Shown: positions 7,958 through 18,174, counted from the stretch's first letter. The stretch is DNA of 45,129 nucleotides from Phenylobacterium deserti (GCA_945883235.1 CAMCXF010000026.1:1-45129); one strand, 5' to 3'. Notes: generated by a model from the letters alone, not told the origin. Numbers and translations: made by a program.

Positions 7958-8407
7958 TTACCCGCCGTAGATGATCGACATGGTCTCGGCGATGCAGGCA
8001 GGCTTGGCCTCGCCTTCGATCTCGATGGTGCACTCGTTCTTCAGCTGCATGCCGCCGGCCTTGGCCTCGGCACCGATCAGCTTCTGGCGCATGCGCACGC
8101 GCTTGCCGACGCGCACCATGTTGATGAAGCGCACTTTGTCGGAGCCATAGTTGATGCCCCGCGTCACGCCCTTAACCGGCAGCATGCCCGCGCCCAGGAA
8201 CGGGATCAGCGACAGGGTCAGGTAGCCGTGAGCGATCGGCCCACCGATTTCCCGGGTGGCGCGCTCGACGTCGACGTGGATCCACTGGTGGTCGCCCGTG
8301 GCCTCAGCGAACTTGTTGACCCGGTCCTGATCGATCAGGACCCAGTCCGACACGCCCACTTCCTGGCCGATCATTCCGGGCAGGTCCTTGATTTCGACGG
8401 GGTTCAT
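7958..8407 (-). CDS. MaoC-like hydratase (R-specific enoyl-CoA hydratase type)
   Basis: A 149-residue single hot-dog domain of the MaoC family. The catalytic Asp and His lie in ATGDHQWIHVD, followed by GPIAHGYLTLSLIP, the classical hydratase-2 motif. The family adds water across trans-2-enoyl-CoA to give (R)-3-hydroxyacyl-CoA. The gene sits between a permease remnant and an acyl-CoA synthetase and, with the crotonase at 10323, forms a small acyl-CoA metabolism cluster. The substrate chain length is not readable from sequence. Confidence 0.9.
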   Translation of the reverse strand: MNPVEIKDLPGMIGQEVGVSDWVLIDQDRVNKFAEATGDHQWIHVDVERATREIGGPIAHGYLTLSLIPFLGAGMLPVKGVTRGINYGSDKVRFINMVRVGKRVRMRQKLIGAEAKAGGMQLKNECTIEIEGEAKPACIAETMSIIYGG

Positions 8408-8506
8408 GCAGTGGTTTCCTCTGGTTTCAGGTTCAGGCCTCAGCGTCTAACATCTGGTTGAGTGCGGGCAAGTAGGGCCCACTGCGCGACATCTACAAAT
8501 AGAGCT

Positions 8507-8639
8507 CGTCATCCCCGGGCTTGTCCCGCGGATCCATGGCGCAGCTGCCACATGTCTGTGCGACGGGCCGCGCTGCGCGGCCCGCTCTCCGGTCCGTGCT
8601 GCCGAGGGATGGATTCCCGGGACAAGCCCGGGGATGGCG
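8507..8639. repeat. Palindromic REP-like repeat pair
   Basis: Two 31-bp arms, 8507-8537 and 8609-8639, are inverted copies matching at 28 of 31 positions (core ATCCCCGGGCTTGTCCCG). The 71-bp middle contains another hairpin, GGGCCGCG-CT-GCGCGGCCC. This is a common form of intergenic repeat in alphaproteobacteria. It lies between MaoC and the acyl-CoA synthetase, which read in the same direction, and could attenuate read-through. Confidence 0.85.
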
Positions 8640-8660
8640 AGCAAAAACAAGGGGTTTCCC

Positions 8661-10199
8661 TCAAACGATCTTCGAACCCTCTTTCCCCCAGTAGGCGTCA
8701 CGGATCAGGCGCTTGTAGAGTTTCCCCGTGGGATGGCGGGGCAGTTCGGCCATGAAGTCGATCACCCGCGGCGATTTCACATGGCTGAGGTGCTGGCGCG
8801 AATAGGCCATCAGTTCGTCTCGCAGGGCGTCGCCGGCGTCCGCCCAGTCCAGCGGCTGGATCACGGCGATCACCTGCTCGCCCATCTCCTCGTGCGGCCC
8901 GCCCACCACGGCGGCGTCGGCGACCTTGGGGTGACCGATCAGTACGTTTTCGAGCTCCTGCGGATAGATGTTCACCCCGCCGGAAATGATCATGAAGCTC
9001 TTGCGGTCGGTAAGGTACAGATATCCCTCCTCATCGACCCAGCCCACATCGCCCAGCGTGGTCCAGCCGTGCTGGTTGGTGCCCTCGGCCACCTTTTCCG
9101 GCGCATTGTGATAGCTGAGCGGCGCGCCGCCGGAGAAATACACACTGCCCTCGGTGCGCGGCGGCAGGGCCTCGCCGTCGTCGCCGCAGATCTTCACTTC
9201 CGCCGTCAGCCCCCGGCCCACAGAGCCCTTGTGGGTCAGCCACTCTGCCGACGAGATATAGCAAAATCCGTTGCCCTCGGTGCCGGCGTAGTACTCGTGG
9301 ACGATCGGGCCCCACCAGGCGATCATCTGTTCCTTCACCGGAACCGGGCAGGGCGCGGCGGCGTGGACAGCCGAGACCATCGACGAGACGTCATACTTGT
9401 CGCGCACCGCCTGCGGCAACTTCAGCAGGCGGACGAAATGGGTGGGCACGAACTGGCCGCAGTTGACCTTGTGCTTTTCGATATCGGCCAGCATCTGCTC
9501 GGGGTCGAACTTCTCCATCACCACCACGGTCCCGCCGTTGCGCTGCACGCCCATGGTCCAGCGGAGCGGGGCGGCGTGGTAGAGCGGCGCGGGCGAGATG
9601 TAGATCGAGGGGTCGGGAAAACCGAAGATCTGCGACGACATGTTCGCCAGCGGATTCACCGGGTCAATCGGCCCGCCAGTCAGCGCCGGCTTCACACCCT
9701 TGGGCCTGCCGGTGGTGCCCGACGAATAGAGCATGTCGGAGCCTGCGGTCTCGTCGGCGATGGGCGTGGTGGGAAAGGCCGCCCGCGCGTCTTCGAAGCT
9801 CGCGTAGGGTGCCCGCGCCTCGCCCACCATATAGAGCTTTACGCCCGGCAGGTGTGCGGGCAGATCGTCGATCACCGACCCCACGCCGGCCGAAGTGATC
9901 AGCATCTGGGCCGCACAATCGCCGACGATGTACTCAACCTCACCGGCCGTCAGTTTGGACGAGATGCAGGTGTAATAGAGTCCCGACCGTTGCGCCGCCC
10001 AGGCGATCTCATAATACCGCGGGCTGTTGTCCATAAAGATCGCGATCACATCGCCGGCCTTCAGGCCTAGCGACCGGAAGAAGTGCGCCCCCTGGTTCGA
10101 CCGTTCATCCAGCTGGCGATAGGTCACGGTCTCCCCCGACGCCGCCATGATGTAGGCGGCGCGGTCAGGGTGGGTTTTGGCGTGATGGCTCGGATGCAT
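8661..10199 (-). CDS. Acyl-CoA synthetase (AMP-forming)
   Basis: A 512-residue member of the adenylate-forming (ANL) superfamily. Visible motifs: the P-loop YSSGTTGRPKG, YAGTEGNG (A5), the block YLTDRKSFMIISGGVN (A7/A8) and the C-terminal HPTGKLYKR with the acyl-adenylate lysine. It activates a carboxylic acid with ATP and joins it to CoA. Fatty or other hydrophobic acids are likely given the hydratase and crotonase neighbours. I chose the ATG at 10199 (MHPSHHAKTHPDRAAY, with GGGAG upstream). An ATG at 10241 adds 14 residues without a ribosome-binding site. It is transcribed divergently from the crotonase, with 123 bp between the starts that should hold both promoters. Confidence 0.92.
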   Translation of the reverse strand: MHPSHHAKTHPDRAAYIMAASGETVTYRQLDERSNQGAHFFRSLGLKAGDVIAIFMDNSPRYYEIAWAAQRSGLYYTCISSKLTAGEVEYIVGDCAAQMLITSAGVGSVIDDLPAHLPGVKLYMVGEARAPYASFEDARAAFPTTPIADETAGSDMLYSSGTTGRPKGVKPALTGGPIDPVNPLANMSSQIFGFPDPSIYISPAPLYHAAPLRWTMGVQRNGGTVVVMEKFDPEQMLADIEKHKVNCGQFVPTHFVRLLKLPQAVRDKYDVSSMVSAVHAAAPCPVPVKEQMIAWWGPIVHEYYAGTEGNGFCYISSAEWLTHKGSVGRGLTAEVKICGDDGEALPPRTEGSVYFSGGAPLSYHNAPEKVAEGTNQHGWTTLGDVGWVDEEGYLYLTDRKSFMIISGGVNIYPQELENVLIGHPKVADAAVVGGPHEEMGEQVIAVIQPLDWADAGDALRDELMAYSRQHLSHVKSPRVIDFMAELPRHPTGKLYKRLIRDAYWGKEGSKIV

Positions 10200-10322
10200 G
10201 GTCGGTTCACTCCCAGCGGCCGGGTCACGCCCGGTCGTCATTTACTGAAGGCAAAATGGGGCCCTTGACCTACGGTCCGTCAAGTAGATGGGATTGGTGC
10301 AAGCCACACAAGGACCCCACCC

Positions 10323-11201
10323 ATGCCCACCTTCGAAACCCTGCTCTATGACGTCGCCGACGGCATTTGCACCATCACGCTGAACCGGCCGGAGAAGCTG
10401 AACGCCTTCAACACGCAGATGATGCAGGAGATGATGGCGGCGTTCGATGCCACCGACGCCGACGACGCCGTGCGGGTGGTGATCGTCACCGGCGCGGGCC
10501 GGGCGTTCTGCGCCGGGGCGGACCTCTCGGCGGGGGCCGAGACTTTCAACTACGATGCCCGCGACGCCCTTCATCGTGAGGCGCGCATGCGGGAGGGCGT
10601 GCAGCGCGACGGCGGCGGCTTGCTGACGATGCGCATCTTCGAGAGCCTGAAACCCGTGATTTCGGCGTGTAACGGCGCGGCGGTGGGCGTGGGTGTGACC
10701 ATGCAACTGGCCATGGATATCCGCATGGCGTCCGACACCGCCCGCTACGGCTTTGTGTTTGCGAGGCGTGGGCTGAACCCCGAGGCAGCGTCCTCGTGGT
10801 TCCTGCCGCATCTGGTGGGCGTCCAGACGGCGCTGGAGTGGTGCTACACGGGACGCATCTTCCCGGCCCAGGAAGCCCTCGACAAGGGACTGGTGCGCTC
10901 GGTGCATGCGCCCGACGACCTGTTGCCCGCCGCTCGCGCCCTGGCGCGCGAGATCGCCGACAACACCGCGCCAGTGTCCATTGCCGTCACCCGCCAGCTG
11001 ATCTGGCGCATGGCCGGCGCGGCGCACCCGATGCAGGCCCACCAGGCCGACAGCCGTGGCATCCAGGCGCGCGGCAAGTCAGGCGATGCGCGCGAGGGGG
11101 TATCGTCCTTCCTCGAGAAGCGTCCTCCCAACTATCCGGACAAGGTCTCGACCGATCTGCCGGACATCTGGTCGCACTGGACGCCCCCGACGTTCAGTTG
11201 A
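10323..11201 (+). CDS. Enoyl-CoA hydratase/isomerase family protein (crotonase fold)
   Basis: A 292-residue crotonase. The oxyanion-hole segments are AFCAGADLS and GAAVGVGVTMQL, and an acidic residue sits in GLNPEAASSW, where family members carry a catalytic glutamate. The second typical glutamate is not obvious, so isomerase or other crotonase chemistry is possible. The C-terminal part ends RPPNYPDKVSTDLPD, as in many alphaproteobacterial members annotated as enoyl-CoA hydratases. Together with the divergent acyl-CoA synthetase and MaoC genes it suggests degradation or remodelling of a fatty-acyl or related CoA ester. Confidence 0.9.
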   Translation: MPTFETLLYDVADGICTITLNRPEKLNAFNTQMMQEMMAAFDATDADDAVRVVIVTGAGRAFCAGADLSAGAETFNYDARDALHREARMREGVQRDGGGLLTMRIFESLKPVISACNGAAVGVGVTMQLAMDIRMASDTARYGFVFARRGLNPEAASSWFLPHLVGVQTALEWCYTGRIFPAQEALDKGLVRSVHAPDDLLPAARALAREIADNTAPVSIAVTRQLIWRMAGAAHPMQAHQADSRGIQARGKSGDAREGVSSFLEKRPPNYPDKVSTDLPDIWSHWTPPTFS

Positions 11202-11229
11202 GCGGCACCTGGGCCTAGTCGCAAACCTC

Positions 11230-11270
11230 TGCGGACACTGGAGATACCGACGGTTCCCCGCGTGTCCGCA
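11230..11270. other. Inverted repeat between crotonase and mucR
   Basis: Perfect 9-bp arms TGCGGACAC (11230-11238) and GTGTCCGCA (11262-11270) with a 23-base loop. It lies 29 bases after the crotonase stop and about 130 bases before mucR. It could be a weak terminator without a T-run or a protein-binding site for the mucR promoter. Confidence 0.45.
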
Positions 11271-11398
11271 ATAACCTGTGCCTGCCTGCTCTGTTTGCCC
11301 GTTGTAGAGTCCAGGCGATCCGGATAAGGGATGGCTGTAGATATATTGAATCGGGCGATCAAGCCCGTCAGCCTCAACAGCTCAGAACAAGAGAAAAC

Positions 11399-11821
11399 AT
11401 GGACGATAAGTCAGAAGTCATCGAAATGACCGCGGACATTGTTTCCGCCTACGTTGGTAACAACTCCGTCTCGGCGAATGACCTGCCGGGTCTGATCCAG
11501 AGCGTTCACCGCGCGTTGGCCAGCGTTTCGTCGGGTACCGAAACTGTCGAAGTCGCGCCGAAGGAACCGGCCGTGCCGATCCGCCGGTCGATCACCCCTG
11601 ACTTCCTGATCTGCCTCGAAGACGGCCGCAAGTTCAAGTCTCTCAAGCGCCACCTGCGCACCAAGTACAACATCAGCCCCGAGGAATATCGGGCCAAGTG
11701 GGGTCTTGCAAAAGACTACCCGATGGTCGCCCCGAACTATGCCAAGGCCCGCTCCGATCTGGCCAAGCAAATGGGCCTGGGCCAGGGCGGTCGTCAGGCG
11801 CGGAAGAAGAAGACCCGCTAG
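11399..11821 (+). CDS. mucR: MucR/Ros-family transcriptional regulator
   Basis: A 140-residue protein of the MucR/Ros family, global H-NS-like regulators that bind AT-rich promoters; in Caulobacter MucR proteins work with SciP in the cell-cycle circuit. The N-terminal helical oligomerisation part (about 1-55) is followed by the zinc-finger-like domain ICLEDGRKFKSLKRHL and the RAKWGLAKDYPMVAPNYA block, then a basic tail (RKKKTR). Metal-ligand positions read Cys72, Asp75, His85 and Lys89. The last differs from the usual His, so metal binding may be altered, as in some characterised relatives that lack zinc. It has its own long upstream region and its own terminator. Confidence 0.93.
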   Translation: MDDKSEVIEMTADIVSAYVGNNSVSANDLPGLIQSVHRALASVSSGTETVEVAPKEPAVPIRRSITPDFLICLEDGRKFKSLKRHLRTKYNISPEEYRAKWGLAKDYPMVAPNYAKARSDLAKQMGLGQGGRQARKKKTR

Positions 11822-11842
11822 CACCTCACGTCGAACTCAACG

Positions 11843-11870
11843 AACGCCCGCCGGCAACGGCGGGCGTTTT
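11843..11870 (+). terminator. Intrinsic terminator after mucR
   Basis: An 11-bp GC-rich stem AACGCCCGCCG / CGGCGGGCGTT with a GCAA loop, ending in a TTTT run, 21 bases after the mucR stop. It is the clearest factor-independent terminator in the window. Confidence 0.9.
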
Positions 11871-11982
11871 GCATTCCGACGTCGAAATATCGCCACATAT
11901 CGAGTTTGCGCTTGCCGCCGATTCGCGGGTCAGGCGATATGTGATTCGTCATGAATCCAAGCCGTTATTGAGGACTCCGAAG

Positions 11983-12471
11983 ATGGCGGCGCAGATCGGA
12001 GCCCCTGCGGCGGCCATTCGCGCCCATGAGGAGCTCTATGCCTACTGGAGCGCGCTGAAGGGCGGTGCTGCCTTGCCCATCCGCCGTCGCCTCGACCCCG
12101 TCGGCATCAAGCGGTTGCTGCCGACCATCAGCCTGATCGACGTGGTGCCGGGCGAACCCATGGACTACCGCATGCGTCTGGCGGGCACCGGCCTGTACAG
12201 CGTCTACGGCCGCGAGATCACCGGGCGTCGACTGGGTGAGATCTACAGCTCTTCCGCCGGCGACTACTGGCGTTCAGAACTGGGCCGGGTCGTTTCGGAA
12301 GCCCGACCGGGCGTCGGCATCCACAATCTGGGCTGGCGCGGCGCGGCCCATCTGTCGCTGGTCTGGATCCGCCTGCCGCTCTCGCGGGGCGGTTCGGATG
12401 TCGACATGATCCTGGGCTATGACGCCGTGGTGGGCATGAGCGCCATCGCCAGCGGCATCCGCGCGGCCTGA
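11983..12471 (+). CDS. PAS_5-domain protein
   Basis: A 162-residue protein matching the PAS_5 type of small alphaproteobacterial PAS proteins. It opens with HEELYAYWSALKGGAALPIRRRLDP, split in the family as a YW.....G..LP.R.d.dP signature, then LLPTISLIDVV and DYRMRLAGTGLYSVYGREITGRRL. There is no output domain. The family occurs in many copies in Caulobacter-type genomes and its role is unclear; some members affect cell-cycle or motility signalling. I chose the ATG at 11983 with GAGGA upstream. A longer in-frame reading starts inside mucR and covers its terminator, so it is not credible. Confidence 0.82.
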   Translation: MAAQIGAPAAAIRAHEELYAYWSALKGGAALPIRRRLDPVGIKRLLPTISLIDVVPGEPMDYRMRLAGTGLYSVYGREITGRRLGEIYSSSAGDYWRSELGRVVSEARPGVGIHNLGWRGAAHLSLVWIRLPLSRGGSDVDMILGYDAVVGMSAIASGIRAA

Positions 12472-12478
12472 CGGACTC

Positions 12479-12548
12479 AGAGCCTGTCCGTTTCAGATGG
12501 AATCATCTGAAACGGATAAACAGGCTCGTTTTCATACATTTAGAGCGT
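12479..12548 (+). repeat. 70-bp palindromic repeat, copy 1
   Basis: Identical base for base to the reverse complement of 30184-30253. Inside it, CCGTTTCAGATG and CATCTGAAACGG form a 12-bp hairpin with a GAAT loop, extended by outer AGCCTGT / ACAGGCT pairs. It begins eight bases after the PAS_5 stop, so it may act as a terminator or 3-prime-end stabiliser. The last eight bases, TAGAGCGT, are shared with the next repeat. Confidence 0.95.
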
Positions 12549-12592
12549 TACGGGCGCCTGAACCGGTATCCACTTCACGCTGTCACGCTCTA
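12541..12592. repeat. Small inverted-repeat element (MITE-like), TAGAGCGT...ACGCTCTA
   Basis: A 52-bp segment with 8-bp perfect terminal inverted repeats TAGAGCGT / ACGCTCTA and weaker symmetry further in. TA at both outer ends is what IS630/Tc1-type elements leave on insertion. Its right end supplies the TAG stop codon of the gene on the minus strand at 12590. The same terminus appears at 44982 next to an IS630-like transposase gene. Confidence 0.6.
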
Positions 12593-13546
12593 GGGTTTGG
12601 GCGCGACCGCCGGGGCGTCCTTGGGCGGGTCCTGCAAGCCCAGCCGGGCCGCCGCAAGGATGTTGACGATCGAGTAGTTGCCCTCGTGGCAGGCGTACTC
12701 ATAGAGGGCGCTGGCCGGTTGGAAGACATACTCGCCCCGCACCGGCTGGATGTAGAGATAGGGATCCGTGACGCTGAACTGATAGTGGATTTCCTTGGCC
12801 GACGTGCGCGTGAAGCGTTCGACCACCGTCGTCTGGGGGGAAAGGATCAGGCTCTCCCCGCCCTTTGTGAGCCCAGGGCGGTAGTTCGAGGTCTCAACGA
12901 CAAGCACGCCGCTCTCCCACCAACCCACGGAATCACCCAGCCACGAGGGCGGCGAACGCGGATCACGCTCCCGGTTCAGGCGCACGACGCGGGCGTCATG
13001 ATACCGCTCGGCCAGGATGACCACATATCCTGGCACTTCCAGTATCTGGATAACGTTGGCATCGGCGGTTGGAATGCTGGGTGCGCCGCCGGTATCTGAG
13101 GATAGACAACGCTCATCTTGCGGCCGGGCCTCGACATTGTCGTATCCGCGCCGCCTTTTCGGTTCAATTCCGAGATCGGCCCGGGCCGCTTTTGTAAAGG
13201 GCAGCTTCCCGTCCTCCGGTTCAACGATGATGGACGACCGGATCTCGCCGCGAACCCGAAGCAGACCCGACCCCGTCTCCGGAAACTCCGATGTCGCTTG
13301 ACCGATTTCGTCCTTGCCGACGTTAACGCCCCCGGAAGGCTTGAGCCTCGCCTCCCACTCCTGAGCCTGCTCCTGCGTGACAGCGAGTGTCTTCAACTCG
13401 TCGGGTCTTTCCAGTTCGGTGTAGGAAGCCCCTGACCAGAGGCCCTCGAGCGCGGCTGAGACCGGACGCTCGTTCGGCGGCTCGCGCGCGATCACCGAGG
13501 TTGCGACGCCGGCGAGGGCCATACTCAGCGTCAGGAAGCTCCGCAT
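12590..13546 (-). CDS. Secreted protein of unknown function
   Basis: A 318-residue protein with an N-terminal signal peptide (MRSFLTLSMALAGVATSVIA). I recognise the family only as an unnamed exported family common in Caulobacterales and sphingomonads. Its C-terminal half has VIQILEVPGYVVILAE, then GDSVGWWESGVLVVETSNYRPG, VERFTR and YACHEGNYSIVNILAAAR. No enzymatic motif is evident. GGAGGG just upstream of the ATG supports the start. The stop codon lies inside a small inverted-repeat element, so the original C-terminus may have been slightly longer or shorter. Confidence 0.75.
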   Translation of the reverse strand: MRSFLTLSMALAGVATSVIAREPPNERPVSAALEGLWSGASYTELERPDELKTLAVTQEQAQEWEARLKPSGGVNVGKDEIGQATSEFPETGSGLLRVRGEIRSSIIVEPEDGKLPFTKAARADLGIEPKRRRGYDNVEARPQDERCLSSDTGGAPSIPTADANVIQILEVPGYVVILAERYHDARVVRLNRERDPRSPPSWLGDSVGWWESGVLVVETSNYRPGLTKGGESLILSPQTTVVERFTRTSAKEIHYQFSVTDPYLYIQPVRGEYVFQPASALYEYACHEGNYSIVNILAAARLGLQDPPKDAPAVAPKP

Positions 13547-13579
13547 TGTCCCTCCGAACGTAGCTCGTGCCGAAAACGC

Positions 13580-13999
13580 CTAGCCTACCGCCCCGGCGTC
13601 CCGACGAATCCGTGCCACCATCGACGCTAACCCGTTTGACCGCTGGGACGAAAGAGCCCCGGTCAGGCCCAGAGTCTCGAACGCCGTCTTGATGTCGAAC
13701 GCCAGGATCTCCGCCGGCGTGTGACCGGAGTAGAGTCTCAGCAGAATGGCGATAAGGCCCCGCACGATGTGGGCGTCGGAATCACCGCGAAACGCCAGCC
13801 CGCCATCGGACACGGGTTCGGTCACCAGCCAGACCTGACTGGCGCAACCCCTGACCTTGTGATCATCGGTTCGCTCGGCATCGGTCAGCAGGGCCAGGTC
13901 CTTGCCCAGCTCGATCACATAGCGATAGCGCTCCTCCCAGTCGCCAAGGAGGTCGAACTCTTCGACGAGGTCTGCCAGCACGCTGTCGATATCCGCCAT
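13580..13999 (-). CDS. sufE: SufE-family Fe-S cluster assembly sulfur acceptor
   Basis: A 139-residue protein of the SufE/CsdE family, the same size as E. coli SufE. The sulfur-accepting cysteine is Cys52 in KVRGCASQVWL, and DWEERYRYVIELGK is the usual opening helix. It takes persulfide sulfur from the cysteine desulfurase SufS for Fe-S cluster building. No other suf genes are nearby, so it is an isolated copy. Its neighbours are a secreted protein gene and a histidine kinase gene on the same strand. Confidence 0.92.
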   Translation of the reverse strand: MADIDSVLADLVEEFDLLGDWEERYRYVIELGKDLALLTDAERTDDHKVRGCASQVWLVTEPVSDGGLAFRGDSDAHIVRGLIAILLRLYSGHTPAEILAFDIKTAFETLGLTGALSSQRSNGLASMVARIRRDAGAVG

Positions 14000-14041
14000 G
14001 CGGGCGACTTAAGGAGGCGCAGGCCCGGTAGCAACCCGCGA

Positions 14042-14794
14042 TCAGGCGCGAGGCAGGGTCACGATCACCGTCAATCCCTCGCCCTCCGGCGAGTTCAGGA
14101 CCATGCGGCCCGACATGGCCTTGCAGGTGAGCTCACAGATCGGCAGCCCCAGTCCGGCCCCTTCGGCCGTTCGCGTCAGCCCGATCTCACCCTGTTCAAA
14201 GGCTCCCAGCAGCCTTGAAATCTGCGACGGCTCGATGCCCGGGCCCTGGTCCTGAATCCTTATGTCGACCTCACCCCGACGCAAAGCCGCACTGACGCGC
14301 ACCACGCCGCCGTTCAGCGAGTGGGTCACCGCGTTCTGGAGCAGGTTGACCAGCACGGTCCGCAGGCCACGCGGGTCTGCCATCACACTGGGCAGCGCTA
14401 CGCGATTTTGGATATCCACGCGCACCGACCGGGCGGCCAGGTCCGCCCCCAGCGTCGCCAGCACTTCGTCAAGCGCGGCCTCCAGTGGTTCAGCCCGCAG
14501 GTTGAAGTCGATGGCGCGGCCATCCAGCCGGGCGATCTCAAGGACCTGATTGACCAGTTTCAGCAGCCTGCGACCGCTGCCGTGGATGATTTCGGCATAT
14601 TCCTTGTACTGAGGGCTCCCCAGAGGCCCGTACAGTTCCGAAGCGAGAATTTCGGAGAAACCGAGGATGGAGTTGAGCGGTGTGCGCAGCTCATGGCTGA
14701 TCATTCTTAGGAATGCCCGCTTCTGCGCGTCCAGCTCGGTGTCCGGCTGCGCGGTTTCGGCGGCGCTGAACGATGAGGTGGCGGCGTGAGCCAT
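14042..14794 (-). CDS. Cytoplasmic sensor histidine kinase, PdhS/DivJ-like core
   Basis: A compact 250-residue kinase with almost no sensor part. His34 lies in MISHELRTPLNSILGFSE. The dimerisation segment closely resembles that of the divergent DivJ-like protein (GPLGSPQYKEYAEIIHGSGRRLLKLVNQVL against GPMADRYAEYAQLIH...). ATP-binding boxes are NLLQNAVTHS (N), DQGPGIE (G1) and GAGLGLPI (G2). It probably acts on the DivK/PleD network, as PdhS-family kinases do. This is an inference from the H-box neighbourhood. The start at 14794 is preferred for length. An ATG at 14833 is possible, and neither has a strong ribosome-binding site. Confidence 0.82.
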   Translation of the reverse strand: MAHAATSSFSAAETAQPDTELDAQKRAFLRMISHELRTPLNSILGFSEILASELYGPLGSPQYKEYAEIIHGSGRRLLKLVNQVLEIARLDGRAIDFNLRAEPLEAALDEVLATLGADLAARSVRVDIQNRVALPSVMADPRGLRTVLVNLLQNAVTHSLNGGVVRVSAALRRGEVDIRIQDQGPGIEPSQISRLLGAFEQGEIGLTRTAEGAGLGLPICELTCKAMSGRMVLNSPEGEGLTVIVTLPRA

Positions 14795-14934
14795 GTGGTG
14801 GCGACAGGCCCTGGCGACTGGGATCGGCACCATCGCGCATTGCGCTTACGAAAGTCTTTCGCAGTGCCGTCTCGTCGTAAGGCATCTGCGGGCGTAGTCT
14901 CACGACCGCGCCGGATCGGGCGACAGGATTCGTA

Positions 14935-16562
<1,628 letters not shown>

Positions 16563-16566
<4 letters not shown>

Positions 16567-17459
16567 CGCGACGCCATCTGCAGGAACGCGCGGCCGGCGG
16601 CGAAATCTCCGACCTCCACATAGGCCGTCCGCACCCGTTCGCCAGAGAACAGGAACTCCACCGCAATGGCCTCGCGCGGGTCCAGCTCGACCAGCGCCTG
16701 TGCCGCCGCCGCCGGGAACCGGAACGCCCAGCCCGCCTTGATGTCCTTCGGCAACAGGTCGGCGCCCGCCGCACTGCGCGCCTCGGCCAGGTAGCCGCGG
16801 GTGGCCGCTCGCGGCGGCAGTTTCTGGCTGAGCCGTGAGGTGCCGCCGGTGACCACGAGATAGGGCCCCAGCGTCTTCGCGCCATCCCTCAGGATCAGGC
16901 GCGCCGCATACGGCGTCCGACCATCCGAAAACGTAGAGACTGCCACAAGGCCGTTGGCACCCTCCCAACCCGCCAGCCCAAAGGTCATGCGATCGGTGCC
17001 AAAGCGAACCTCCTGCGCCAGTCGCCAGCGCGCGGCCTTGCCGGTGCCGCGATCAGCCCGCCAGCTGGCCACATCGCCGGGATAGATCATTCTCGTGATC
17101 CGCTCGTACCCCGCGAACGCCTCGCGCACCCGGGCCGCTGCGTTCAAGACCTGCGGGCTTTTGCAGTCCAGGCGGTTGGCGCGATACCGCGCATCCTCCT
17201 CCAAGGCCTTGAGGGTCTTCATATCGGTGCCCGCGCGCAGAGCCGCGCCCCGCGCCTGCTGCGCAGAGGCGGCCAGGGCCGCCGCGACCTGGGTCGTGAA
17301 CAGCCCGCAGCGATACCCCGCCACGATGGTCGCCGTGCGCTCGACAAACAGGTCCGTCGGCCGTTGCGCGACCGCCAGGCCGGGCACAGCCAATATGGCC
17401 AGACCCAATACCCCCATCCATCGAACTGCCGGCTTCGCGCTTCTGCGCGTGCTGGTCAT
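16563..17459 (-). CDS. Secreted protein of unknown function
   Basis: A 298-residue protein with a clear signal peptide (RWMGVLGLAILAVPGLAVAQ, cleavage after AVA). The mature part is mostly polar and alpha/beta in character, with two cysteines (YRCGLF and LDCKSP) that could form a disulfide in the periplasm. I do not recognise a named domain. It overlaps the divJ 3-prime end by 4 bp on the opposite strand. The ATG at 17459 is preferred because the signal peptide then starts with a short basic n-region. An in-frame ATG at 17486 would add nine residues. Confidence 0.68.
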
Positions 17460-17539
17460 GTGGAGTCTTTCGCGTGCGGCCGTCATCGACCAAGGCCAAA
17501 GCTTTACTGCAGTAAGGTTGACCCAGGGTTGACGGGACG

Positions 17540-17899
17540 GTGGCGCATCTGGCCATGGTCGCCGCCATGTTGCTGTCTGCCGATATCTGGGTGGGTGCCC
17601 TGATCCGCCGCGTCGAGATCGGCGGCGGTTTTGCCGTTGTCGTGCGCAAAGGCGACCCCAGCGCTGGCGCCGTGCTGGTCAAGATCCTGAACCGTGGTGA
17701 CGGCACCGCCAGACTGCTGGCGGAAGCCACCAAAGGCGACGGCGACCGTATCTGGATGCAGCCGGTCGCCTCGGCCGCCGAAGCCGACCTCGACCGCTAC
17801 ATTGATCGCGCCGTCCGCATCGACCCCGACCTGTGGGTCGTCGAAATCGAGGACCGCGAGGGCCGGCACTTCCTGGTGGAGCCGGTGGAGAAGGCGTGA
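17540..17899 (+). CDS. DUF1491 family protein
   Basis: A 119-residue (or shorter) protein of the DUF1491 family of small alphaproteobacterial proteins of unknown role. The typical opening LLSADIWVGALIRRVEIGGGFAVVVRKGD is split here as SADIWVGALIRR and FAVVVRKGDPSAGAVLVK, followed by RIWMQPV and RIDPDLWVVEIEDREGR. The listed start is GTG at 17540. ATGs at 17555 and 17567 fit the family start better and may be used. It lies downstream of a divergently oriented secreted-protein gene. Confidence 0.8.
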   Translation: MAHLAMVAAMLLSADIWVGALIRRVEIGGGFAVVVRKGDPSAGAVLVKILNRGDGTARLLAEATKGDGDRIWMQPVASAAEADLDRYIDRAVRIDPDLWVVEIEDREGRHFLVEPVEKA

Positions 17900-18174
17900 G
17901 GTCGAGCCTGGGCCGTCCCGATTTGCCAAGAGGCGCTAGATGCGTTTGTTACAAGTGGTAGTATAATTGTCGTACAGTTTGGCGGGCCGGGGATAGCCGC
18001 GCACGTCGACCCAAACGCGCCGACCTTGCCATGTGGGTAGGGTGAACCCGGCGGGGGCAGGGCGAGAATTAAGTATAGTGTCCCTGGAAATATATCCGGA
18101 CTTGAGGCCGTCCGAGTGGCGCGCGCGCCCCCGGCGCTTCCGCTTCGCGCCCTCGCGTGATAGGCGCGCGGCCC
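17900..18174. other. Intergenic region before prfC
   Basis: About 275 bases without a credible gene. The middle (17945-17985) is AT-richer and has TATAAT at 17962, but no -35 hexamer stands at a proper distance. It probably contains the prfC promoter. Confidence 0.5.

Noticed and set aside
8634..10070. 478-codon open frame on the plus strand
   Set aside because: It lies opposite the acyl-CoA synthetase gene and has no domain; a GC-rich antisense frame.
17962..17967. TATAAT as a promoter -10 for prfC
   Set aside because: No -35 hexamer at 16-18 bases, and it lies over 200 bases from the gene.
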